A program made the translations under genes and the position numbers. A stretch of DNA of 64,000 bases from positions 65,086,253 through 65,150,252 of the forward strand of contig CM042688.1 in NCBI GenBank assembly GCA_023614405.1. Direction: 5' to 3'. Origin of the DNA: Avena insularis. Lineage: Eukaryota > Streptophyta > Magnoliopsida > Poales > Poaceae. Shown here in pieces: positions 1-9,636 of this stretch. The notes beneath the pieces are model-generated. The model had not been told where the DNA came from. It saw nothing but the letters and a program-made list of their open reading frames with translations, and searched no databases. Position 1 is the stretch's first letter. Every line of letters starts with the position of its first letter.

Positions 1-219
1 TTCAAATGTTTTCCAAATTAACATTTAGCATTTTTTGTGGAAATTATTTTTAGTTGAATTTTTCAAAGGTGATCAAATTTTTGGCATGGATATTCCTAGT
101 AAGAAGTTGAATTGGTATGCCATACTTTTAAGAATGTGGTTTCTCTTGATTTTTTCTAGAAGGGGACACGAGAGACGACTTTTCGTGTTTTTATCTGTGT
201 TAAATGCCAGTAGTGTGTA
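1..219. other. No recognised feature
   Basis: AT-rich sequence before the first inverted-repeat element. A 62-codon open frame is present but has no recognisable motif or codon bias. I see nothing else here. Confidence 0.5.
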
Positions 220-1308
220 CTAGTAGTAAGTTTCATCTGCCTTGCTTGTGAGACTAAGATAATAGGAGTATGACATATCATAAACATGTAATAGGTAAAG
301 TTAGAAAATAATTATAATTTTGAGCCACAATATATCCATAAAGTATCAGGTGTATATTTGGTTCTTTACTTTATATCATGTAGAAATCAACATATACTAG
401 CTACCTAATACTTTGTTTTTCCATAACATGCTCTAGAGAAATTTTGGAGAAGTGTGTTATGAGGTTTGTGCATAGTGTTTATTATGCTAAGACTACCAAT
501 AGAATCTTCTACATACTATAATGGCAAAGAAGATCTAATGGTTAGCAATGTTGGAATTTGCTAGTCTTGATCTGCTAGCGGTCAATGTTCAAAGGTTATC
601 GTACACTACGGTGGTAAGACTAGTATGTATATATGTGCAATGCATGTATTAACACTTGAAATCCATCTAGAATTTGCTTTAGCTAAAAACATAGGTAATG
701 TAGGCATGTTATTTTTTTAATATGGAAGACAGGATAGTTCTAGAACATAGTGCAAGTGGCTCAGCGATTCGTCGTGAGCCACTATTCAGACCACTTAACA
801 ATTATCAAGATTGGATAGTGTTATATCGTATCTTATCTTATCTTACAAGTCTATAGTGAATAACTTTGAACATTCACCATTGGATCAAGAACGGAAAATC
901 CCAACATTGTTAATCGTTGGATCTTCTTTTCTATTTCAGCATCTTGAAGATTGTATTGATAGTATTTAGCGCAATGAGTGTCATGCACAGCCTCAAAACA
1001 CACTTATCCACCATTATAGAACCTTCAGTCATTTCTCTAGAGCATGCTAGAAAAAAATTGAGTATTAGGTAGCTATAGTAAAGGCTGATTTGTCAATGAT
1101 ATAAAGTATAAGAATCAAATATACACCAGATAGTTTAAGGATACGAGCCAGACCTCAAACAAAAGCAAACCTATATTTTTTGGGCACAAAGTATAATTAT
1201 TTTTTGGGCGATTTTTTATATAGTGATAATATGACATACTTCTATAGTTCTATTATCTGAGTCTCACGTGTGGGAGTAGTAAGGCATGTGCAACTTATTA
1301 CTACTAGT
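220..1308. mobile_element. T-family inverted-repeat (fold-back type) element, copies T1 and T2
   Basis: The left arm (about 220-619) and right arm (about 841-1308) are inverted copies of the same roughly 430-bp sequence. Both carry the block around the AGAATCTTCT and GGATCTTCTTTTC motifs, and both have an outer end of the form CTAGTAGTAAG. The spacer (620-840) contains no coding sequence. The same arm recurs at 2871-7510 (interrupted), 29748-30170 and 30171-30585, so it is a dispersed repeat. The structure is a short element with very long terminal inverted repeats, as in fold-back or non-autonomous MULE-like elements. I could not define a target-site duplication, so the exact ends are approximate and the superfamily is not assigned. 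Confidence 0.65.
756..782. other. 8-bp perfect hairpin in T spacer
   Basis: The arms GTGGCTCA and TGAGCCAC flank an 11-base loop, lying between the two inverted T arms. No U-run follows, so nothing suggests a terminator. A role is unknown. Confidence 0.5.
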
Positions 1309-1764
1309 AAGTATATTAGTACTGTATACTGGAGTACATACTCCAAGAATTTACCAGACTCATTGCACGAGCTGCCAGCTGCTCGCCACTTCTATTTCGA
1401 GAGTGTATAGTAGTCCTACTATCTGATAGACTGCGGCAATCTGAAAGTACGGCCGCTACAAGTACCAATATGACATTTCTCTTATGAGTGTTAATGCCCC
1501 GGACCACCACCGACTGTGGAAAAACTCATGCACCGCCAAGCGGTTGCTCTGCATGTTGCCCTTGTACTAAGTACTCCTTGGAGCATCTAAGAAAAAGTAC
1601 TCCTTGGAGAAATGCTTGGTCAAAGAAAAACACCAAAACGAGGTCACCTTATTGTTTATTCATTGTAGCAGTGGGAGTAAAACTGAGTAGCACCGCTAGT
1701 AGTACTACTAGTATAATATTCCTTTGCAAAAAGCAGTTTAACTTCTCCTTCATTCTACTCTCTG
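1309..1764. other. No gene recognised
   Basis: Intervening sequence between the T1/T2 element and the GC-richer hypothetical frame. It contains short tri-nucleotide-like runs (AGTACTACTAGTA). The small open frames on both strands overlap each other and show no family resemblance. Confidence 0.4.
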
Positions 1765-2663
1765 GTGAAATTTGTTTCTTCCACGAAAGGCATGTTACCC
1801 TCACAAATATTTGAAGGAATCCTAGTGGATTGGCTGCATCGTCCTCGGAGGTTTGCTTCGGCTCGAGGCCAGGCCCGGGAACAATTCATCCGGTGGGAAC
1901 ATGTCGCCGTTGGAGCCACCTCTGTAGAGCGCCTAGTCGCCCGCGGTAAACGTGTGTTGGTGCTGCCGGCCGATGACACAATTTTGGGCCCCCTCGAGGC
2001 TACCATTCCTGCACTGGCCGTGCTACGGAGGCGTCAGCATGGCAGCCGAAGAAAAGTGGACCTCTACAACAAAGCGCCTGTCCCGGTGTGCCTCCCTTTC
2101 GACTGTGATGGAGCTGCGTCCGAGGGGCGCTCTGGCTAGACATCAACCACGGCTAAGTTAAGAACGTGCGAGATAGCGGCCAATCCTTCCGCCGGGAACC
2201 TACGGCCAGCAAGCATGCGACCGGGACAGCCAACTCGGGTGGGCGCCAGGTCACCGTGGCCGTGGTAGACGATGCTATCCTGGGCCCCCTCGAGCCTATC
2301 GATCCTATGCTGGCCCTTGCTTATCATCAAGACATGCTCGAGTTCGAGCTTGAGCGCGAGGAACCTGCAGCCGCCCAAGCTGCGGCTAGGGGAATCGACT
2401 CGGCAGGGTGCAGGTTGACCTCTTCGGACCTTCACCTGACGTTAACCACGTACAACCGTGACTTCAGTCCTCAAATTGGTTTTACCAGATTGTTGGGTGT
2501 GCTCCTCTTCTCGTTCCGAGCAATCTCGTCCCTTCGACCATGCTCAACACACAGGAGCGTGTTGTGTTGCGTGTGTGTGAAGCAAACAGTAGTAGGAAGA
2601 GTATGGCTCAACTGCTCAGTTGAAATTGAGCCGGACCCGACTGCCTTTCCAAGCTACATTTAG
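1765..2663 (+). pseudogene. Hypothetical coding fragment with an internal repeat
   Basis: Two successive plus-strand frames (1765-2139, 124 aa; 2166-2663, 165 aa) lie in a GC-rich island that contrasts with the AT-rich surroundings. Both contain a version of the peptide DD-x-ILGPLE followed about 4-8 residues later by P-x-LA (roughly residues 71-85 of the first, 36-50 of the second). The two halves therefore look like a diverged duplication split by stop codons near 2137-2165. The second frame has an Ala/Glu-rich stretch typical of grass GC-rich exons before running into low-complexity sequence. I do not recognise the family. It could be a gene fragment captured by a transposon or a transposon's own accessory gene. 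The start codon is not defended by any other signal. Confidence 0.3.
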
Positions 2664-2951
2664 GGACCTTTGCACCAATTGTATGGACTTGGATGTAATT
2701 TTCTAGTTTTTGATGTCCTTGATGTAACCTTTAATTCTACTGACCATGTTGATTGAAGGATGGTGCACTTTCAGGTGAAATTAGCTACTCCATGTAGTAC
2801 TATTTGCTTGAAAAATTAAGTTTGAAAAATATAACATGTAATTTATCCAACCACTTCATGTAGTACTATACTAAACAAGCAAGTTGCATGTGCCTTCCAC
2901 GTGACACTTGGATAATAGACGTCTGATATATTATCACTATATAAAATTATA

Positions 2952-3190
2952 GGGATTTCTATTTTCGTGCCCCTCGCTCGTTAGTTTTACTCGCTTTTCC
3001 ACAGCCGCTTTGTTTTTTCTCACTTTTTCCCTCCCTCTATTCCGAAACCCTCATATGCACTCGGACGAGGGGATGTCGTCAAGTCAAAGGCTTGATCGTT
3101 ACATGCTAACTGGTGGGACCGTGTTGGGGCGGATCGTGCGTTGAGCGTTACATTACGTCGCCTCGGCCGTTACATGCTGACAGGTGGGGC
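2952..3190 (+). repeat. MULE left terminal inverted repeat
   Basis: Pairs with 6960-7197 on the opposite strand. The outermost 50 bp agree best (GATTTCTATTTT-GTGCCC-TCG). Identity falls inward, and several short indels separate the arms. Confidence 0.7.
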
Positions 3191-3643
3191 TAGGATACAC
3201 AGCGGACCAGTAATCCATCTCTCGCTGATTATGGGGGACGTGGTGTGGGACCATGTGGGGCACGTTTGGTGGTTACGTGCGCCCTGTCGCCTAAACTGGA
3301 AGTTTTATTTTTTGTTATTTTTATTTAGGATTGACCTTTTTAAGAGTGCCTTTTCCCCTCTCTCTCGCTAACATTTGTGTTTTTTTTGTCCAAAAAGGTA
3401 GCGAATCTAGAGCAGCTTCTCTCTTCATTCATTGTTCCTTTTGCCCTCGTTTTCCCCAATCTGATAGCAAATCTAGAGCAGCAAAACTAACCAGCACCAT
3501 AAATAAATTCAGTAAACAGAGAAGATATAGATAAAGCAACTAATATAGGTTATGTAGTACGGTACTTAACGAGGTTCGACAATTAGGCTGCTCAGCAGCA
3601 GCAGCAGACAAGACAAAATAAGTTGTTTTATAGCAGCAGAAGA
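3191..3643. other. MULE interior, gene-free 3' flank of the captured gene
   Basis: T-rich stretches and a direct repeat of the phrase AGCGAATCTAGAGCAGC / AGCAAATCTAGAGCAGC (about 3400 and 3467). No coding frame is convincing. It probably includes the 3' untranslated region of the minus-strand gene fragment. Confidence 0.4.
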
Positions 3644-4599
3644 TCAGTGGCCCCTCATAGCCTCTGCCAGGAGGGCCTCCGCCTCCTCCCTCTGGCGCCT
3701 CCTCCACTTCTTGCTGCCTAGTCCCTTGACTTTGGGCGCCTTGGGCTTGATCGGGGGCATGCGACCCTCCTTGATAGCCACCTTATGGAGGTTGTGGAGG
3801 TGAAGTCCGAGCGCCTGGTTCTTGGCTATGAAGCCGTGGATGTTCACGGACTCGCCGCAGGTCCTCACGTACTCGGCATGCTTCATGAGGGAGTTGAAGT
3901 CCGTGGCTTAGAGCCTCCTGGTAGGGCAGAAGAGGCACATGTACACGTCGTCGGCGAAGAAGTTGTTGTACTGGCCGGACTTCAGCCTCCTCAGCACATG
4001 ACGAGTCTTGATGTCCTTGGATTCGCTGTCGCTGTGGACGTTGCTATTATCCTCCTATTGGAAAAGAGTAGAGTGCAATAAGGACATGACTGAGATACTT
4101 TGATTATCGGGATTGATTATTTGCATAAATTAACCGATTGAGATCTCTTGGTTATTCCCCAAATCTCAAACCAAATCGAATACTAATCCCAACTACGAAT
4201 AGGGGGTTCAAATACAAACAGCGGGTTCATCGAAATATGAGATCTAACACAAGAGGATTAGCTACTGTAAAAATATGAACAACCGGGCCCTAATAATATA
4301 CGATCTAGCATCCAACAATGGGAACGGGGAAGAACAAGGGAAGCGGAGAAAACCCTGGTTACCTCCGACCATGGGTCGGCGATGCTGGTATCATAGGTGT
4401 TCTCCGGCCTTATGTAAAAAACCTCCTCGTAGGGGTCCCAGCCGAGCGGGATCTACCCGAGACCAGTGAGGGCCTCCTCGCCGGTGGCTACGGCAGATAC
4501 GGGAACGGGGACGGGGGCCTGTACGGGGACGAGGGCCTCCTCGCCGGTGGCCTTGGAGGCGCCGATGGCCACCGTGCCGTTCTTCTCCATCGCCGGCAT
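3644..4599 (-). pseudogene. zf-XS-like gene fragment captured in a MULE (two exons, two nonsense codons)
   Basis: Minus-strand exon 1 is 4599-4363 (79 codons) and exon 2 is 4054-3644 (136 codons plus stop). The intron has GT at 4362-4361 and AG just before 4054, and both exons are in phase 0. Exon 1 begins MPAMEKNGTVAIGA and is rich in Ala/Val/Pro. Exon 2 holds CLFCP, followed after a gap of about 13 residues by LMKHAEYV. That spacing is typical of the zf-XS zinc finger of plant SGS3/FDM-type and related proteins. The C-terminal end is basic (KKWRRRQREE). In-frame stops lie at 4455-4453 (TAG, codon 49) and 3910-3908 (TAA, between the Cys and His halves of the finger). Apart from these the frame is clean, so inactivation looks recent. 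The gene lies wholly inside the MULE, which argues for transduplication. The family call rests on motif spacing only. An unrelated C2H-type finger is the alternative. Confidence 0.6.
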
Positions 4600-4690
4600 G
4601 GTTGAGGTTTTTCTTGGGGGTTTGCCGAAGGTGATGGGACAGTGGAGACGGTTGAGTGAGCGAGTGAGTGATGAGTGAGTGGGGAGGCCT

Positions 4691-4699
4691 CTATTAAAG
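4691..4699 (-). promoter_or_regulatory. Possible TATA-like box of the captured gene
   Basis: CTTTAATAG on the minus strand lies about 92 bases upstream of the exon 1 ATG, at the GC-to-AT transition that precedes the gene. It is a weak match and is proposed only because of its position. Confidence 0.25.
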
Positions 4700-4759
4700 G
4701 AGAAGGGAATCGACGTTTCGTTGCACTACCGTGCACGACCACACGTGTCCGCTACTGCC

Positions 4760-5600
4760 CCATGCACCGCACACGTGTACCGTGAGTCACATTTTTTCCC
4801 TCATGTCTAACCCTGGTGACTCAGTTGTACTCAGTTTTGCCCTGGAGTGTAACACTGGCAATTTGGTTGTACTCGGTTTTTCCCTCTAGTACTAACACTG
4901 CCGTGTGCAATATATACTCAGTTTTACCCTCCGGTGGCTGGTCAACAGAGATTCAATGAATAGGTTTTAGCTAGCTAATTGAGTCATTTTATGCACAACA
5001 AATTCAAAAAGAGCAAAACATAGTGGCATCTATCCAGGGAGTCTTATTATGTGACCTACCACCATAAGAAATGTATATAAACCAAGTTTTAACATAAATC
5101 ACCACTTCTCAAATCATCTACTATCTATGAAGGTTCATGGCTTTCTACTCAAGCCTCTTCCCAAAACATCCCTCCCCAAATCATAGTTTGTCTAAATGAG
5201 GCAATAATTGTCAAACTGGTGTATATTTTAATTACAGATAGTTTGATGTATGTCAAGATGTATTTATTGTATAAAAATGCATTTTCCATTTTTTAAACCT
5301 TTTTTTATTTTCTATTTGAATCCCTTTGTCAGTCTTGCTCTTGGTTTTTAAGTTCTACTCAGTTTTGCCCTTGGTTCTTAAGTGCTACTCAGTTTTCCCC
5401 TCTCTCTTTATATCAATGTCTTGCACATGTGCTCATCTTTGCTGCTACGCTCTGATTGGTCAAGACAGTTTTCACACGGATCATGCCCACCAACCGTTGA
5501 CCCTCTGTGATCTAGCAGACAGGATAACCCCTATATCTGTCGGGAGGCACCCCTCTATCCATGCAAACTAACGAGTATGCCACCAGTACTTTAACTCCAT
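4760..5600. repeat. Gene-free MULE interior with ACTCAGTTTTNCCCT minisatellite motifs
   Basis: The phrase ACTC(A/G)GTTTT(G/T/A)CCCT recurs at about 4829, 4871, 4917, 5355 and 5388, usually followed by a short AGTGTAACACTG-like or CTTGGTTCTTAAG linker. The copies form two clusters of degenerate repeats separated by about 400 bp of AT-rich sequence. No coding frame is supported. Confidence 0.5.
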
Positions 5601-5638
5601 AAACAAATGAACTTGAATATAAATTGAAGGTAATGTGT

Positions 5639-6796
5639 TCAAAGGTGTATAATTTGTGCATTACATTCCACTCTATGAAAATGATAATCTCTCAAGATTT
5701 TCTTAGCACAATATTATCACGTATTAAGTGCGATTTCAAAGATTTCAAATGTGTATAATTTTCATATATGCAAGTTTATGCATTACATTCCACTCTATGA
5801 AAACGGTGGGAGAAATGATAATCTCTCAAAAAAATTCTAGCACATCATTATCTCATTATTAAGTGCGATTTCACAGTGTTCAAAGGTTCAAAATTTTCAT
5901 ATACGCAAGTTTATGCATTATCTTTCACTCCATGGAAATGATAAATGATCAGCATTTATTAGCACAACATTACCATGACCTAAGTGCGATTTCAAAAAGT
6001 CCACAGGTGCATAATTTTCGTATATGCCAGTTTATGCATTACATTCCACTATATGAAAATGATAATCTCGCAAGATTTTCTTAGCACAACATTATCACAT
6101 ATTAAGTGCGATTTCAAAGAGTTCAAAGGTGTATAATTTTTGTATACGCAACTTTATGCATTATATTTCACTCCATGGAAATGGTAATCTCTCAAGATTT
6201 TCTTAGCACAACATTATCACGTATTAAGTGCGATTTCAAAGAGTTCAAATGTGTATAATTTTTGTATACGCAAGTTTATGCATTATATTTCACTCCATGG
6301 AAATGATAATCTCTCAAGATTTTCTTAGCACAACATTATCACGTATTAAGTGTGATTTCAAAGAGTTCAAAGGTGTATAAACTTCGTATATGCAAGTTTA
6401 TGCATTACATTCCACTCTACGAAAATGGGTGAGAAAATAATTATCTCTCAAAATTTTGTTAGCACATCATTATCACGTATTAAGTGCGATTTAAAAGTGT
6501 TCAAAGATTTATAATTTTCGCATATGCAAGTTTGTGCATTATATTCCACTCTATCAAAATGATAATCTCTCAAGATTTTCTTAGCACGACATTATCACGT
6601 ATTAAGTGTGATTTCAAAGAGTTCATAGGTGTATAATTTTTGTATACGCAAGTTTATGCATTATATTTCACTCCATAGAAGTGATAAATGATCAAGATTT
6701 TATTAGCACAACATTATCATGTCCTAAGTGCAATTTAAAAGAGTTCAAAGGTGTATAATTTTCATATATGCATTACATTTCACTATATGAAAATGA
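5639..6796 (+). repeat. 122-bp satellite array, about ten copies
   Basis: Each monomer runs TTCAAAGGTGTATAAT ... GCAAGTTTATGCATTA ... CACTCCATGGAAATGATAAT ... TTAGCACAACATTATCACG ... TAAGTGCGATTTCAAAGAG. Monomers start near 5639, 5745, 5879, 5999, 6121, 6243, 6365, 6498, 6620 and 6742. The usual length is 120-122 bp. Two longer variants (134 and 133 bp, starting at 5745 and 6365) carry an extra GGTGAGA-type segment. Two others (5879 and 6620) share an AAATGATCA variant. The last monomer is truncated and runs into the GC-rich right MULE terminus. The array lies entirely inside the MULE. Confidence 0.9.
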
Positions 6797-6959
6797 AGCA
6801 ACAGCACGGGCGCGGGCGCAGGGCTGGCTCGGGGTCCCATCTTGCAACGCCAACCTAGGTAAACTGTGGGTCCGGTGCTCACGTGGATAAGCTATGGGTC
6901 CGGCGCTCATGTGGATAAGTTGTGGGTCTGATGCTGATCTGGATAAGTTGAGAGAGGTG

Positions 6960-7197
6960 TACACTATAGGACCCGATAGAATGTGACCCTACTCGTCAGC
7001 ACGTAACGGCGAGGGTCCACTACGGGACCCAACTGAACGCGGCCCCACTTATCAGCACGTAATAGCAAGGCTGGAAAATGGCGAGTTTCAGACCATGTGA
7101 GAGTTTCGTACAAGGAGATGGACAAAAATGAGGAAAACTAAGTGGCTGGGGAAACTGAATACAAGTAACGAATCGAGGGCACAAAAATAGAAATCTC
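6960..7197 (-). repeat. MULE right terminal inverted repeat
   Basis: Inverted partner of 2952-3190. It ends in GAAATCTC at 7197 and is followed by the target-site copy AAATTTATA. Inside it lie two further short repeats of GGGTC-GGTGCTCA-GTGGATAAG around 6850-6945. Confidence 0.7.
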
Positions 7198-8196
7198 AAA
7201 TTTATAATAGGTACAGCAGAAAAAATATAAATTTGATCAACATCTATAAAGTATGGGTGTATATTTGATTCTTGTACTTTGTATATCATGTTTGGTAACA
7301 TGGTCTAGAGAAACGAGGGAGAAGATTCTAGAATGATGGAGAAGTGTTTTTGAATTTGTGCATAGCATTCACTGTGATGAATACTATCAATAGAATCTTC
7401 TAGATGCTAGAATGGAAAAGAAGATCCAATGGTTAGAAATGTTGGGATTCACGAGTCTTGATCCAACGGTCAATATTCAAAGTTATTCGTATACTATATA
7501 GTGGTAAGAGGTAAGGTAAGATAAATGGCACATGCTATGAACTCTAAGCCGTATTAATTTTTCTTTCTTTTGAAAATAATTTTACTTCTTGACCATGCTA
7601 ACATGCACCGACATATACCAAAATATGGGCACACCATCTTTATCTTGATGATGACAGAGTATGTCCATGACCTTGGTCATTTATCTTGAAACCCATGAAA
7701 GTTCATACTTCCAAGCTAAATATCCACACACTTAAATGCATGACTCTATGTCGATAAAATGAAATTAGGTCAAACTTGAATACATGTGAGCACGATAGAC
7801 TATTACTCTTGAAAATTTCCAAAATTCTTTTGAAGGTACCCAGGCATCCATTATATCCAGGGCCAACAATAGTTTTGAAAAATGCCATTACTGATTAGGA
7901 TTTTGCATACCGACAAATTTTAGATACGATTCTCTCATAAGGTAGATATGGGTGCGTCTTGGCCTAGTAAATAATGTTTTCGAACAATTAGTAAAAAAAC
8001 ATTTTTTTTCACTTTCCAAGTGATTACGGGGATGTTTTGTACTAGCAGTAAAGAAAATCAGAAGAATGTGGCTCGGAATGCGACAAGCACGCCATGTTTC
8101 CGGACATAGCGGATCATACATGTTTTAGTTGCAATTCCAAGGTTCTTTGAGTTTTCAAGGTTTGTAGATAAATTAACCCGATTAAATTACACTACT

Positions 8197-8322
8197 GTCT
8201 TCGATTCAAATTAATGTTCTCATATTTGTCTAGATTCGGGTATATGTATCTAGCACATAAACATGACTAGATACATTTGAATCTAGGCGAATCTATGAAC
8301 ATTAATATGGATTGGAGGGAGT
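8197..8322. mobile_element. Old Stowaway-like MITE in unit 1
   Basis: The right end GGAGGGAGT and an interior palindrome (TCTAGATTC...GAATCTAG around ATGTATCTAG/CTAGATACAT) are characteristic. The left end has decayed. The same copy sits at the equivalent place in units 2 and 3, so it was inserted before the units multiplied. Confidence 0.6.
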
Positions 8323-9636
8323 CTATTGAAATTAGGTCAAATTAACTCGAACCACATGTGAGCTGCTGATTGCTCTTAAAATTTTGCAAAAATCTTTTGA
8401 AGTTGCCTACCAGGCAACCAATATATCGAGAACACAACGGATAGTTTTGAAAGATTCAACTTATTTCTAAATTTTGCATGCCGACAAAGTTGACCCTGCT
8501 TTGAAAAAAGAGAGAAATGGACAAAAAACAAACAAACAGGGGGACTCATGCATGGCGTCCTCTTTCTTGTATTACCTGCCATGAAAAATAATAAACATGA
8601 GTTTTCACAACTTTTGAAAAAACCCGCTTCACAAAAATGGCCTACCATGTATAAGTATGAGAAGGTTTCAGGCTGAGCGACCAAGCAAGGTCATGGACAT
8701 ATCCACATCATAGTTTATGGTAATTTGGTAGTACTACAAGAAAGTAGATGTGCGCATCTTGGCATCGGTAAACAACTTTGCCAATGGGAGTTTCCAAATA
8801 CTAGAAAAAGTAACAACTCCAATTTTCTAAGCGATGGAAATATTTTTTCTATAAAGCAAAGTACTCCACTTCTGTATTACTACTCCAAAAGGGAGACAAC
8901 TCCTTTCAAAAAAAAGGAGGCAGCACGAGAGCAGCGAGAGGAGAAGTCGAAGGCTGTGCGATGTCAGAGCAAAGCTATGATAGGATGCTGACACGAGGTA
9001 CAGGGTACACTCTATTAGTACTAAATATATGGACCTACTATTAGTAATATGCATGCAAAAAAAGTTTTGTTTTCTCTCTTCTTCGCTGCCTCTCACCATC
9101 CATCCTCCATTGATCTCTTCTCTGCAGCCGCGGGTGCACAGTCTGGCTTGTCTCTTTCTCGTCCACTGCATGGTGTTGCGTACGTGTGCCTTGGTACGAC
9201 ACATCGATCTACTTCCAAGAACCATTTTACCTCCAAAATTGAAGAGATCTAGTACTGGATTAATAATCATCTACAATAATACAAAAAGTTTCAAAAGTAA
9301 TAATAATAACTACAATAAGGTCCTCAGAACACCTTGCGACGACTACAAACCCTAGTGCGTTAATTGGAGTGTCTCGCTCCTTCAGGACCTACGGTACCCC
9401 GGTTCCAAAAAATAAATAAAGAATGCCACCGTCCCAATTTTCAGACAAAGTGTACCATGCTTTCTTACAATTACCAAGTTTTAGGATTTTTCAAGCGGGC
9501 ATAAAAATGTTTTTCATTTTATTTCTGTTTAATCCTATTGGTTTTTGATGAGGTTGCTGCATGTAATGCTAGTTGTTCTATAGTTCAATTGTTAGGTATT
9601 TTACATGCTGGTATAAGGCCAGCAATAGATGACGTG

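Larger units (their letters stand above)
2952..7197. mobile_element. Mutator-like element (Pack-MULE type), 4.2 kb
   Basis: The ends are an inverted pair: GGGATTTCTATTTTCGTGCC at 2952 and its near-complement ending at 7197. Similarity continues inward for roughly 230 bp, including shared blocks around CGTTA-C-TGCTGA. Flanking 9-bp sequences AAAATTATA (2943-2951) and AAATTTATA (7198-7206) match at eight of nine positions, the target-site length expected of MULEs. No transposase frame is visible, so the element is non-autonomous. It carries a gene fragment on the minus strand (3644-4599), a minisatellite zone (4820-5400) and a 122-bp satellite array (5639-6796). Insertion into T3 is confirmed by the uninterrupted T copies elsewhere in the window. 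Confidence 0.8.
2871..7510 (-). mobile_element. T-family arm T3, split by a MULE
   Basis: T sequence in the reverse orientation: outer part about 2871-2951, inner part 7198-7510, ending in the TAGTGGTAAG block. Joining the two parts reproduces the uninterrupted T arm seen at 29748-30170. This shows that the MULE landed inside T, next to the T sequence ACTATATAAAATTATA. T3 itself interrupts unit 1 between its ATTTATCCAACC block and its GGCACATGC block. No opposite T arm is adjacent, so it may be a half-element. Confidence 0.65.
2772..9636 (+). repeat. Tandem unit 1 (interrupted by T3 and the MULE)
   Basis: This is the first of four direct copies of a non-coding unit whose uninterrupted length, judged from unit 2 without its inserts, is about 2.8 kb. 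It starts with the block GTGAAATTAGCTA...ATAACATGTAATTTATCCAACC (2772-2855), is opened at about 2870 by T3, and resumes at about 7511 with AAATGGCACATGCTATGAAC. It then runs to GATGACGTG at 9636, where element E1 begins. It contains an old Stowaway-like MITE (8197-8322). A GC-richer stretch near 9070-9230 is conserved in the other units. I see no conserved protein frame shared by the copies. Confidence 0.75.

Noticed and set aside
5639..6796. Satellite array read as a CRISPR array
   Set aside because: Monomers are contiguous, 120-134 bp and diverge along their whole length. There are no short identical repeats with unique spacers, and the context is plant nuclear DNA.
7020..7301. 93-codon minus-strand frame at the MULE right end
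   Set aside because: It spans the MULE terminal repeat and the T3 junction, so it cannot predate the insertion.
8732..8748. TACTACAAGAAAG in units 1-3 as a CACTA terminus
   Set aside because: It lacks the initial C-A of CACTA, lies in the middle of the conserved unit, and has no boundary in the unit alignment.
8827..9355. Frames of 108-147 codons in unit 1
   Set aside because: The corresponding frames are not kept open in units 2 and 3 and have no recognisable motif.
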